A stretch of 13,302 nt of DNA. Source: Candidatus Zipacnadia bacterium. GTDB lineage: Bacteria > Armatimonadota > Zipacnadia > Zipacnadales > Zipacnadaceae. Under the pieces are notes generated by a model that saw nothing but the letters and a program-made list of their open reading frames with translations, did no database searches and was not told where the DNA came from. This document shows, piece after piece, positions 1 to 7,596 of this stretch (position 1 is its first letter; each line of letters opens with the position of its first letter). The stretch is taken from NCBI GenBank assembly GCA_029821415.1, contig JALGTJ010000052.1:1-13302 (forward strand), written 5' to 3'. The translations under genes and the position numbers were made by a program.

Positions 1-2
1 CT

Positions 3-44
3 GTGCCTGCTGGTAGCAAAGAAGGCAGCTATGAGACTGCATAA
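3..44 (+). CDS. C-terminal tail of an upstream gene, probably MoxR-type AAA+ ATPase (partial)
   Basis: The frame open from the left edge reads PVPAGSKEGSYETA and stops at 42-44, overlapping the DUF58 start by 14 bases. MoxR-family ATPases characteristically end in a V-P-V-P-like tail and lie directly upstream of DUF58 genes, so this is probably the last 14 residues of such a protein. MoxR proteins act as ATP-driven chaperones with von Willebrand A-domain partners. Only the tail is visible, so the assignment rests on synteny plus the PVP ending. Another frame also stops early (14-16) and cannot be excluded as the real upstream end. Confidence 0.4.
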   Translation: MPAGSKEGSYETA

Positions 45-1269
45 GTGGCACATGATAATCTGGGGCAGTGGATTTCTGCTGGTCGTAGGCTTTGTGTTGC
101 ACGTCTACGAGCTTTTCTATATGGCGGCTGCGTGGGGGCTGGTTGTTCCGCTTGGTTACCTGCTGGCGCGGTTCAACCTGGGCAACTTGCAGGTAGCTCG
201 CTTACTGCGCTCTCCGGTGGCAGTCGGCGATGCCACTAATGTTACCCTGACGGTGCATAACCGGGGCCGAGGGCGGCGTTTTCTGTTCACGGTTGAGGAT
301 ATGTTGCCCGAAGGACTGACGGTCGCCGGGCAAGCTGGCCAGCTTGTGTCGGACCTGGCTCCGGGTGCAACTCGCCAGCTTAGTTACCAGCTCATCCCCG
401 AACGCCGGGGAGTGTACCAGCTTTCCAATATTCAGGTCTCCGCACCTGACCTGCTGGGGATGTATGAACTCTCTCACCGCTTGCAGCAGCCTCAGGAACT
501 AATTGTCTACCCCAAGCCCGTATTGTTACCACCCATCTGGGCGGCGACTGCCACCGGCGGCTTGGGGCGGACTGCAACACGCCTCAAAAGCCACCAGGGC
601 ACCGATTTATACGGGGTGCGTGAGTATGTGCCGGGTGATGACCTGCGGCATATCCACTGGAAGATCACCGCGCACACTAATCAACTGGTGGTAACTGAGC
701 GCGAGGAGCGCCGCAGCCTCGCTGCTACTGTCATGCTGGATCTGTCCGGTAGTGGGCACGCCGGTGAAGGGAGCCGTAGCACTCTGGAATATGGTGTGAC
801 TCTGGCAGTGAGTCTTCTGGTGCAGGCACTATCTCAACATGCTCCGACGCAACTGATTGCTGATGGCAAGCAGGACTTCACTGTGCCCTTTACGGAAGCT
901 GGTGCAGCCCAGCAAGATTTCCTGGAGGCCCTGGCCCGCGTTCAAGCTGACGGTGCTTTGGACCTTCTGGACGTTGCCCGACGACACCAATCACAGTTGA
1001 CGGATGCCGGCTGTGTGGCTGTCATCACTCCCCAGATAGGGACAAGGATGCTGGAGTTGGCCGCAGTCCTACGCTCGTGGGGCAATGCAGTGAGCTGGTT
1101 TGCGCTGGCAGCACCGACGTTCCACTCTGCGGCCGTCCCGCACGAATCGGTCCAATCGTATGACAACCTCGTACAGGCTCTACGTCGTGGCGGCTGTCGG
1201 GCTTATCTAATCCGGGGCGATGTTGAGCTGGCTGCTAACTTCCGGGGGTGGCAGCGTGCGGCAGTCTGA
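31..1269 (+). CDS. DUF58 domain protein (vWA-like, MoxR-associated)
   Basis: This 412-residue protein has two N-terminal hydrophobic segments (about residues 8-25 and 28-46). A beta-rich stretch follows (about 60-165). The DUF58 signature lies at 190-227, including the GVREYVPGDDLRHIHWK core followed by a T-E-R-E-E stretch. The MIDAS-like DLSGS at 237-241 opens a von Willebrand A-like fold. The ATG at 31 is preceded by GAAGG (21-25) with a 5-base spacer. Length fits the family. DUF58 proteins usually sit between a MoxR ATPase and a membrane transglutaminase, as here, and are thought to act with MoxR in assembling or maturing envelope or metal-dependent complexes. The biochemical role is not established. 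The family call is firm; the function is inferred from context. Confidence 0.9.
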   Translation: MRLHKWHMIIWGSGFLLVVGFVLHVYELFYMAAAWGLVVPLGYLLARFNLGNLQVARLLRSPVAVGDATNVTLTVHNRGRGRRFLFTVEDMLPEGLTVAGQAGQLVSDLAPGATRQLSYQLIPERRGVYQLSNIQVSAPDLLGMYELSHRLQQPQELIVYPKPVLLPPIWAATATGGLGRTATRLKSHQGTDLYGVREYVPGDDLRHIHWKITAHTNQLVVTEREERRSLAATVMLDLSGSGHAGEGSRSTLEYGVTLAVSLLVQALSQHAPTQLIADGKQDFTVPFTEAGAAQQDFLEALARVQADGALDLLDVARRHQSQLTDAGCVAVITPQIGTRMLELAAVLRSWGNAVSWFALAAPTFHSAAVPHESVQSYDNLVQALRRGGCRAYLIRGDVELAANFRGWQRAAV

Positions 1270-3313
1270 ACAGCAGGACAGCTTGCAGCTCATACCCCTG
1301 TTTGCCGGGCTATTTGTGGCTTGCATTGGCGCTGCCGCTGCTATTGGTATCACCGTAGGCGCGCCCGAGTACAGATTGGCCCTGTATCTGACCATAACAG
1401 TTGGGTTGTTGGGCAGTCTTCTGGCCAGAACAAAGAATATCCCAGTTGGCTTCTTAGGGCCGATGGTCGTTGTTGGGGCGCTATGTGCTTTTGTGATTCG
1501 CTGGGCCGACCTGGGTTTGGTCCATCTGCTGTACCCTATTGAAGCAATCAGCGAGCCTAATACCGCACTGGCTGCATTGATTGCCTGGGGTATGGCCGGT
1601 CTGTGCTTTATGCAGACTCGCCGCGAGCAGCTTGTACTATGCCTGGTATCCGGCTTGGCTATTTTCGGGTTGATGGCGCCCGTAAACCCGGATACTGCTC
1701 TGCTTGTCCTCTTCAGCGTCTATCTGTTCGGCGCCGTCTACGCGCTTGGGTACGAAAACTTGCTTGCTGCCTATGAGATTACTATCAGGCATCCGCGGGG
1801 GTGGGTTCGCCCCGCCTGGAGTCAGCTTGTGCCAACCGTTGTGCTCTTGATGGTGGTCACGCTGACGGCGTTGGGTGCCAGCCGTGTGCTGTATGAGGTG
1901 TCTCCTAACCTCTACGGCAAGGGCAGCCGCCTGCCGTGGCGCTTGTCGCACGGGCGTCTCACCAATTTCGATATGGCGCTGGGCAGGCTGTGGGTAGGCG
2001 GGGGGCGAGCGCATCTGAGCAAAGACGTGGTTATGACGGTCAGGTCTCCGCGGCCTGCCTTGTGGCGTGGGCAAGTGTTTGATACCTACGATGGTCAATC
2101 ATGGTACACACCGCAGACCGCTATCACCCCGGTGCGGCGTGGCTCCGATGGCGGCTATTATCTGGTCAACGGTGATATACCGCCTGGCAGCCTTATGGAA
2201 CAGATATTCGCGCTCACACGGATGAACTCACCGATCATGTACGCAGCAGCGCGTCCAGCATTTGCCTATATATCGGACTGGGCCTTTGGGGACGATCGTC
2301 GTCGCAACATTGTGAGGCAAGCCTCGGGAACAATCCAAGTGATACCGTATCTGCCAGCAGGCAGCTCCTATCGGGTCGTCTCCATTGTGCCTGACTTCTC
2401 TGCCCAGCAACTGCGGACGGCCGGCACCACCTACCCCAGCCAGCAATTTATAGAGCGCTACATCAAGCAGGTTCCGCTAAGTGTGGAGGGTGCAATAGCC
2501 GAGTTAGTAGCTGAGGTCACCGTAAATGCTCAGACGCCGTACGATAAAGTGGTGCAGATAAAGGATTTCCTGGAGCGGGAATATCTGTACAGCGAATCTC
2601 CGCCTCTGACACCTCCGGGTACGGATTCGACGGTACATTTTTTGAAAACCAGCAAGCTGGGTGACTGCCGGCAATTTGCCACAGCTATGGCGATCATGTG
2701 TCGGATGGCCGGGGTGCCTGCCCGAGTTGCCACCGGCTATGCCACTGGCGAATATGACCCAGGCCAGGGCCTGTACCTGGTGCGTGGCGAAGATGCCCAC
2801 GCCTGGACAGAAGTCTACTTCCCCGGTTATGGCTGGGTGCCCTTTGATGTGAGTGCTCCCCAGCGACTTAAAGACCAGACCTTCTTCTCTCTGCTGGGCC
2901 ATGGTCATCTGCGCCTGGTTGTGGGAAGGTTCCTGCGGGCCAGTGCTTTCGTCCTGGGCGGTCTGGCTGTGGTGGCGCTTTTCTGCGGTCTATTTGTAGA
3001 CTTTAGTCGGCTGAGAAACTGGTGGGCGGCTTTGCGCACACCGCGTGGGCCCTGGACGGAGATGGAGCGCCAGTGGCGGCGCTTTTACGAGAAAGTGCTG
3101 CGCGGCACTGACATACGGCTCCGGCCTGGTCATACCCCCGCCGAACTGCTCAGCATAGTGCTGGACAAGGGGCTGCTGTCCGAAGCCGTTGCGGTCATCG
3201 CAAGCCAGGCAACTAAGGATCTCTATGAGCTGTGTTACTCGCCGCGGCCGGCCACAGCCTCCCAGATTGACGAGCTTCGTCGCCGCTGGATACACCTGCG
3301 CAAGAGGATATAG
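1220..3313 (+). CDS. TgpA-like membrane transglutaminase (transglutaminase core plus DUF4129-like tail)
   Basis: This is a 697-residue membrane protein with about six or seven hydrophobic helices in residues 20-230. A large extracytoplasmic region then holds a transglutaminase-like cysteine-protease fold. The catalytic triad is visible: Cys483 in the GDCRQFA motif, His527 in DAHAWTEVYF, and Asp543 in GWVPFDVS. A further membrane helix (about 570-592) leads to a cytoplasmic C-terminal segment resembling DUF4129, with the RLRPGHTPAELL motif. The ATG at 1220 overlaps the DUF58 gene by 50 bases. A GTG at 1256, preceded by GGTGG (1247-1251), would cut the overlap to 14 bases and is a good alternative start (685 residues). 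TgpA proteins are inner-membrane enzymes with a periplasmic transglutaminase domain; their physiological substrate is not known to me. The triad is intact, so the enzyme should be active. Confidence 0.9.
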   Translation: MLSWLLTSGGGSVRQSEQQDSLQLIPLFAGLFVACIGAAAAIGITVGAPEYRLALYLTITVGLLGSLLARTKNIPVGFLGPMVVVGALCAFVIRWADLGLVHLLYPIEAISEPNTALAALIAWGMAGLCFMQTRREQLVLCLVSGLAIFGLMAPVNPDTALLVLFSVYLFGAVYALGYENLLAAYEITIRHPRGWVRPAWSQLVPTVVLLMVVTLTALGASRVLYEVSPNLYGKGSRLPWRLSHGRLTNFDMALGRLWVGGGRAHLSKDVVMTVRSPRPALWRGQVFDTYDGQSWYTPQTAITPVRRGSDGGYYLVNGDIPPGSLMEQIFALTRMNSPIMYAAARPAFAYISDWAFGDDRRRNIVRQASGTIQVIPYLPAGSSYRVVSIVPDFSAQQLRTAGTTYPSQQFIERYIKQVPLSVEGAIAELVAEVTVNAQTPYDKVVQIKDFLEREYLYSESPPLTPPGTDSTVHFLKTSKLGDCRQFATAMAIMCRMAGVPARVATGYATGEYDPGQGLYLVRGEDAHAWTEVYFPGYGWVPFDVSAPQRLKDQTFFSLLGHGHLRLVVGRFLRASAFVLGGLAVVALFCGLFVDFSRLRNWWAALRTPRGPWTEMERQWRRFYEKVLRGTDIRLRPGHTPAELLSIVLDKGLLSEAVAVIASQATKDLYELCYSPRPATASQIDELRRRWIHLRKRI

Positions 3314-3359
3314 CCGCAGTGCAGCGAAGATAGGTACATCACCGATTGCTGTATCTATC

Positions 3360-3366
3360 AGGCGGA
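3360..3366 (+). promoter_or_regulatory. Ribosome binding site deciding the holA start
   Basis: AGGCGGA lies three bases before the ATG at 3370. It favours this ATG over a TTG eight codons upstream (3346), which has no comparable site. Confidence 0.5.
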
Positions 3367-3369
3367 TAT

Positions 3370-4434
3370 ATGGCCTCCTATGACTCACAACTGGACACCA
3401 GCGCCCAGGTTACGCTCCTGTACGGTGACAGTGAACTGCTCAAGCAGCGCGCCACTAAGGTTATCGTTGATGCTCGCCTGACTGCGGAGCAGCGCGCAGA
3501 TGGTCTGTTGTCGCTGGCTGCCGGCGAGCACGATCCCAAGCAGCTTGCTGCCGAACTGGGCAGCCATTCCCTGCTGGCCAGCGAGCGCGTGTTTGTCCTG
3601 AAGCGCGTTGACGACTTGAATGCTGATGATCAGCGCTTGCTGGCCGCGGCGCTGGAGCGGCTTCCTGATACCACTGCCGTAGTTATGACCTGCGCCGAGA
3701 CCACTAAGGGCAGAAAGCCCAAGGTAGTCAAGGAGCTTGCTGAGGTTGCCCAACGGCACGGCCAGGTTGTGCATGTGACTTCACCACAAGAGAATGCCCT
3801 CTCGCGCTGGATAATCGCCGAAGCCAAGCAGTATAACAAGGCGATTACTCCGCGAGCCATCCGGTTGCTGCGAGAGCTGACCGACGACGATGTGGACATG
3901 CTGGTGGGGGAGATTGAGAAGGTGGCTACATATATCGGTGAGCGCCGCCAAATCGAGCAGGCCGATGTAGAGGCGGTTGGCTTCAGCAGCCAGCAGGGGG
4001 ATATCTGGAAGATAATGGATGCCATCGGCAATCGGCAGCCGGTGGAGGCATTGGCGGAGTTGGAGCGGATGCTGCTGGAGGCGGCCCATGGAGGAGCACT
4101 GGGCCTGCTAGGGATGATCAGCCGTCAACTGCGGCTTATCTGGCAGACGCGCGTGGCTGCCCGGCAGGGATACCGATTGGACCGCAGCACTGATCTGCCC
4201 GAGGAGGTTACCAGCAAGTTCCCGGCTCAGCATAACGTCGCCGCAATCGTGGGGAGTCGTCGGTGGCTGGGGGAGAAGCTGATTGCTCAGGCCAAGAAGT
4301 TTGATGACAGGCAGATAGCTCGGGCGCTGGACAGAGTCCATCAGACCGACGTAGTCCTGAAGGGGCAAGGTGGCCAGGCAATTGATGAGCGCACCGCGCT
4401 GGAAGCCCTGATTGTGGAGTTGTGCAAGCTGTGA
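3370..4434 (+). CDS. holA: DNA polymerase III delta subunit
   Basis: This 354-residue protein is the clamp-loader delta subunit. It opens the beta sliding clamp and, with delta-prime and tau/gamma, loads it onto primed DNA. The N-terminal domain starts with the typical VTLLYGDSELL strand, which resembles an ABC/AAA+ fold but lacks a functional Walker A, as expected for delta. The middle has the conserved SPQENALSRWI and LTDDDVDMLVGEIEKV segments. The C-terminal collar region carries GGALGLLGMISRQLRLIW, typical of HolA. Length is normal for the family (about 330-360). The gene lies 56 bases after the transglutaminase gene and its stop overlaps the next small gene by four bases. Start chosen for its ATG and nearby AGGCGGA. 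Confidence 0.92.
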   Translation: MASYDSQLDTSAQVTLLYGDSELLKQRATKVIVDARLTAEQRADGLLSLAAGEHDPKQLAAELGSHSLLASERVFVLKRVDDLNADDQRLLAAALERLPDTTAVVMTCAETTKGRKPKVVKELAEVAQRHGQVVHVTSPQENALSRWIIAEAKQYNKAITPRAIRLLRELTDDDVDMLVGEIEKVATYIGERRQIEQADVEAVGFSSQQGDIWKIMDAIGNRQPVEALAELERMLLEAAHGGALGLLGMISRQLRLIWQTRVAARQGYRLDRSTDLPEEVTSKFPAQHNVAAIVGSRRWLGEKLIAQAKKFDDRQIARALDRVHQTDVVLKGQGGQAIDERTALEALIVELCKL

Positions 4435-4565
4435 GCAGTCAGACAGACAAAGACAACAGCCCAGATTCCCTTAAGCGTATCCCGTGGCGCGACTGGCTGT
4501 TAGTCGGGTGGGCCGCAGGGGTCTTTGCCTTCTTTCTACGTTGTATGATCGAAATACTGAGCTGA
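4431..4565 (+). CDS. Small single-pass membrane protein, 44 residues, coupled to holA
   Basis: A GTG at 4431 shares GTGA with the holA stop, the classic arrangement for translational coupling. It opens a 44-codon frame ending at 4563-4565. The product has a polar, charged N-terminus (MSSQTDKDNSPDSLKRIPWR). One hydrophobic helix follows at about residues 21-37 (DWLLVGWAAGVFAFFLR), and a short tail ends in IEILS. Basic residues just before the helix suggest the N-terminus is cytoplasmic. The four-base overlap, the sensible membrane topology and the lack of other coding in this stretch support a real gene. I do not recognise a family, and nothing links it functionally to the clamp loader beyond position. 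The main alternative is a chance open frame; the overlap and helix make that less likely. Confidence 0.6.
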   Translation: MSSQTDKDNSPDSLKRIPWRDWLLVGWAAGVFAFFLRCMIEILS

Positions 4566-4599
4566 ATTGCCGCTTGCCCGGCCGCGATAGGCACCAAAT

Positions 4600-6459
4600 A
4601 TGATTGATATCCTCTTCTGGGTAACAGTCAGCTTCATAGCTACGCTGGCAGGTGCTGCGCTGGGCCGGCTGGTCACGCTGCGTGCTTATAGCCCACTGGC
4701 TCGCCTGCTCCTGTTTGTGACCCTGGGCTACACTATGTTGGCTTATCTGTTGTTGGGACTGGGGCTGTTGGGACTTCTACAGCCGGTGCCGGCTTCGCCG
4801 GCCCGAGGGTTGTACTGGTTTCTGTTGATTCTTGTTTTAGCCAGCTTTATAGTAGCTTTGGCTCCCCCTGCCGGACTGGACTGGGACGGCCTGGCCGAGC
4901 ATCTGGCCATGGCCAAGGAGTGGGTGAAGGCCGGGCGCATTATCCCGCTGTGGTACGATCACCACTCGCAGTTTCCGGCTACCCTCCAGATGCTTTATGC
5001 TATGGCGTTGCTCTGGCGCGGAGCGATTGCCGCCAAACTCTTTCACTTCAGCTTCGGTTTGATAGCGCTGGGCGCAGTCTTTGTCCTGACCAGACGCCAT
5101 ATCTCCCCGCAGGCCGCGCCTTGGGCGGCGGTTGTTCTGGGAGCTACTCCGGTCTTCTCGTGGCTGACGGGGGTGGCCTACGTAGATTTGCCTGTGGTGG
5201 CCTGCGTGCTGCTGTCGGTGCACTTCTTTCTGGAATGGCTCTCGTCGGGCACAGTGCGAGACGCCGTGCTCAGCGGGCTGCTGGGCGGAGCAGCGATGGC
5301 CTTCAAGATGCAGGGCATTCCGTATTTTGGCCTCCTGCTGCTTTTTGCTTTGTACATCGCCTGGCAAAGGAGGCGTCAAAAGGCACCGTGCTGGGAGGCA
5401 GTTGCCATCTTTGGGGCAGTTGGGATGTTGGTCGCCTCGCCATGGTACATCAAGAGCTGGGTAATTACCGGCAATCCGGTCTATCCATTTGCTTACAGCA
5501 TTTTCGGTGGCAAGCAGTGGTCAGCTCAGCAGGCCCAATGGTATCACCATCATCAACTCCAGTTTGGTGTCGGCGAGCTGCCCGCGCCGGAGGTTCTCCG
5601 CGCCTTGCCCTGGTATGAGCGGGTCTTTGTCGGCCCGCGCACGCCCCTGCGCCTGCTGCTGGCTCCCTTCAATCTCACCTTCAATCCACTGCCGTTTACT
5701 GACCCCGTTTCGCCAGCCGCCGCTATAATGTTCTTCTCTATTGGCCCATTATATCTGATATTCACGCCCATGCTATTGGCTTTTTCTGGGCGACCCGCCA
5801 AGCTGAAGGTGCTGCTCATCTTGTTCGGTCTATTATGGATTTGGTGGCTTTACTCTATGCAGCAAAGCCGTTATTTGCTGCCGACGATGGCTCTGCTGGC
5901 CCCTGCTGCTGCTTATGCCTTGCACCGCTGCATCCAGCACAGAGGTCTCTTGCGAGGGGCTACCCTCGCCGTTGTCGCGATGTGGCTGGTCATCATTTTG
6001 TTAATAAAGGCGGTGGCACTTTACACCGCATTGCCTGTGGTAGCGGGCATAGTCAGCCAAGAACAGTATCTGGCCTCGTCTCTGGCGCCATATCCGGTCA
6101 TCAGCCACATCAACAGCCACACTCCCCGGGATGCGAAGGTCATCAGCTACGGCGAGGTGCGCCTGTTCTATCTGGACCGTGACTACCTCTGGGGCGACCC
6201 GGTCTATCATCGGATGATAATTTATGATACAATGACAGGGCCAGAGGATCTACTGGCGGCCTACAACCGCCTGGGCATAACCTATGTGCTCTACCAGCCT
6301 GCCCTGCTCAATCGCCTGTCAGCCAACTGTGAGCCAGTGGGGCCGCTGCTTCAGGCTGCGATGGAAGAAGGATATCTGAATGAGGTTGCTATCCCTGCGG
6401 CTTATCGCGGCTATCACCTCCTGGCAGTAACCGCAGCAGGCACACAAGTGCATTATTGA
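4600..6459 (+). CDS. GT-C-type multi-pass membrane glycosyltransferase-like protein
   Basis: This 619-residue protein is dominated by hydrophobic helices (about 10-13) through residues 5-490, then a soluble C-terminal part of roughly 120 residues. The layout matches GT39/ArnT/PMT-like GT-C enzymes, which transfer sugars from lipid-linked donors on the outer face of the inner membrane. Supporting features are the first extracytoplasmic loop with D94 and D96 in AGLDWDGLAEHL, the later GVAYVDLPVVA helix, the ASPWYIKSWVITGNPVYPF segment, and SRYLLPTMALLAP near the end of the membrane part. The C-terminal domain has the VISYGEVRLFYLDRDYLWG and LGITYVLYQ strands common in these proteins. The ATG at 4600 has a weak TAGG eight bases before it. 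Position directly before the lpt genes suggests an envelope glycan or LPS substrate; donor and acceptor cannot be read from sequence. Confidence 0.75.
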   Translation: MIDILFWVTVSFIATLAGAALGRLVTLRAYSPLARLLLFVTLGYTMLAYLLLGLGLLGLLQPVPASPARGLYWFLLILVLASFIVALAPPAGLDWDGLAEHLAMAKEWVKAGRIIPLWYDHHSQFPATLQMLYAMALLWRGAIAAKLFHFSFGLIALGAVFVLTRRHISPQAAPWAAVVLGATPVFSWLTGVAYVDLPVVACVLLSVHFFLEWLSSGTVRDAVLSGLLGGAAMAFKMQGIPYFGLLLLFALYIAWQRRRQKAPCWEAVAIFGAVGMLVASPWYIKSWVITGNPVYPFAYSIFGGKQWSAQQAQWYHHHQLQFGVGELPAPEVLRALPWYERVFVGPRTPLRLLLAPFNLTFNPLPFTDPVSPAAAIMFFSIGPLYLIFTPMLLAFSGRPAKLKVLLILFGLLWIWWLYSMQQSRYLLPTMALLAPAAAYALHRCIQHRGLLRGATLAVVAMWLVIILLIKAVALYTALPVVAGIVSQEQYLASSLAPYPVISHINSHTPRDAKVISYGEVRLFYLDRDYLWGDPVYHRMIIYDTMTGPEDLLAAYNRLGITYVLYQPALLNRLSANCEPVGPLLQAAMEEGYLNEVAIPAAYRGYHLLAVTAAGTQVHY

Positions 6460-6493
6460 TGGTCCTAATTGAAGCAACGGGAGCTTGCATCTA

Positions 6494-6946
6494 ATGCGCA
6501 AGCGCGTCGGGTTGACAATTGTCGTTATTGTTGTGCTGGCGGCGATCGTCGCGGTCATCGTTGGCACAAGGCTGTCGCCGCAGGTGGCCACTGGTCCGGA
6601 GGGGAGTGTCCAGCAGATAACTGAGCCAACTCAGCCCAGCCTTGAGCAGTCAACCGCCAAACTCCCGAACCTGAGTATAGAAGGCGCCCAAGTAACCCAA
6701 CGAGATGAGGCGGGTAAAATAATTTGGCAGGTGTCAGCACAAGGTCAGTTTGGGTACAGTGAGAACGACCAGGTGCTGCGGGCAGAAAATGTCCGCTGGG
6801 AATTAACGCGGCCAGGACAGGACAGCTTGATAGTCGAAGCGCCCCTGTTCCTGGCCAGTTATCCCGAGCGCACGATTACTTTCTCCAAAGGCGTGAGCGC
6901 TTACACGCCCGACAGATCGACAACCGTGCCCAGCAGGTACGAATGA
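6494..6946 (+). CDS. lptC: LptC-like periplasmic LPS transport protein (short C-terminus)
   Basis: This 150-residue protein has one N-terminal membrane anchor (about residues 6-27). A low-complexity linker rich in Q, T, E and P follows. A beta-structured domain then begins at LSIEGAQVTQRDEAGKIIWQ, the usual LptC opening in which a conserved G-K-x-x-W precedes the jellyroll strands. LptC receives LPS from the LptB2FG transporter and passes it to LptA. The ATG at 6494 has GGGAG (6479-6483) ten bases upstream; a TTG at 6485 in the same frame is too close to that site. The protein is shorter than E. coli LptC (191 residues) and ends abruptly after YTPDRSTTVPSRYE. The adjacent frame carries a plausible strand-like continuation (6925-6981), so a C-terminal frameshift is possible. 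The anchor, fold opening and position before lptA make the family call sound. Confidence 0.75.
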   Translation: MRKRVGLTIVVIVVLAAIVAVIVGTRLSPQVATGPEGSVQQITEPTQPSLEQSTAKLPNLSIEGAQVTQRDEAGKIIWQVSAQGQFGYSENDQVLRAENVRWELTRPGQDSLIVEAPLFLASYPERTITFSKGVSAYTPDRSTTVPSRYE

Positions 6947-7001
6947 GTGGCGGAGTACACTTCGCCCGAGTGAGCGGTTAGGTATGAGACCGATGCGAAG
7001 C

Positions 7002-7007
7002 AGGAGG
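7002..7007 (+). promoter_or_regulatory. Consensus ribosome binding site of lptA
   Basis: A perfect AGGAGG lies eight bases before the lptA ATG at 7016. It is the strongest ribosome binding site I saw in the window and shows that lptA is initiated independently rather than by coupling to lptC. Confidence 0.7.
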
Positions 7008-7015
7008 CAACTGTT

Positions 7016-7579
7016 ATGAAGTCTTTGGTGAAATTCGCCTGGTTGTCGGCGGGTGTAAGCCTGGTCTTGCTGGTGACTGCGACTATGTTGGGCATTGCTG
7101 CCCAGACGGCCACGCGCACCGGCACAATCAGCGGCGATAAGATGACACTTGATCTGAGGACAAATCAATTCGTCTTCACGGGTAATTGTAAGTTGATTAT
7201 CAGCGGGCCCTATAAGGCAACGATGACTTCTGAGAAGATGACCTTCAAGCTATCAGCGGCGGCAGACGCTATTGAGCAACTTATCACCCACGGGCCTACT
7301 AAGCTGTCGTTGATTACCGAGGCTAACCAGGATGGCCAACAATACAAGGTAGTCGCCTCCGCCAGCCAGGGCGCTACCTATTCGCGCCAGGACGAGCGAG
7401 TGGTGCTCAGTGGTGGTGCGGAAGCCGACATCATTTCGCTGCCGGAAGGGCCGACCTCACAACGGGCCCACTTCGTCGGAGACAGTATCACGGCTAATCT
7501 GAAAACCAGCATAATTGAGGTAGACAAGGCCCACCTGCAGGTGGAAACCTCACTGGCAGCAGAGAGTCAAAAGCAATAG
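7016..7579 (+). CDS. lptA: LptA/OstA-like periplasmic LPS bridge protein
   Basis: This 187-residue protein has a hydrophobic signal segment (residues 7-28). The likely signal peptidase site is after the GIAA near residue 29, so the mature protein is exported. The remainder is OstA/LptA-like beta structure. It shows repeated short strands such as GDKMTLDLRTNQFVFTGN and ATYSRQDERVVLSGGAEADI, followed by a typical A-x-x-x-GDSITANLKTSIIEV segment. LptA oligomers form the jellyroll bridge that carries LPS across the periplasm from LptC to LptD. Length is normal (E. coli LptA is 185 residues). The start is fixed by AGGAGG at 7002-7007. It lies 69 bases after lptC and 17 before lptB. OstA-type domains diverge quickly, so the name rests on signal peptide, strand pattern and synteny together. 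Confidence 0.82.
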   Translation: MKSLVKFAWLSAGVSLVLLVTATMLGIAAQTATRTGTISGDKMTLDLRTNQFVFTGNCKLIISGPYKATMTSEKMTFKLSAAADAIEQLITHGPTKLSLITEANQDGQQYKVVASASQGATYSRQDERVVLSGGAEADIISLPEGPTSQRAHFVGDSITANLKTSIIEVDKAHLQVETSLAAESQKQ

Positions 7580-7596
7580 GTTAACGGAGCTTTGCA

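Noticed and set aside
3346..3369. TTG start extending holA by eight residues
   Set aside because: The ATG at 3370 has a proper ribosome binding site (AGGCGGA) and the added residues do not resemble HolA N-termini.
4837..5379. 180-codon minus-strand frame opposite the glycosyltransferase-like gene
   Set aside because: Shadow frame; Gln/Arg/His-rich translation with no motifs, while the plus strand encodes a well-formed membrane protein.
6513..6530. TTGACA followed by the palindrome GACAATTGTC at the start of lptC
   Set aside because: No -10 box about 17 bases downstream; the bases encode the conserved hydrophobic anchor of LptC.
7531..7544. Perfect 14-base palindrome CCACCTGCAGGTGG
   Set aside because: It lies inside lptA coding sequence (residues A-H-L-Q-V-E), has no second copy that I saw, and is short enough to be chance.
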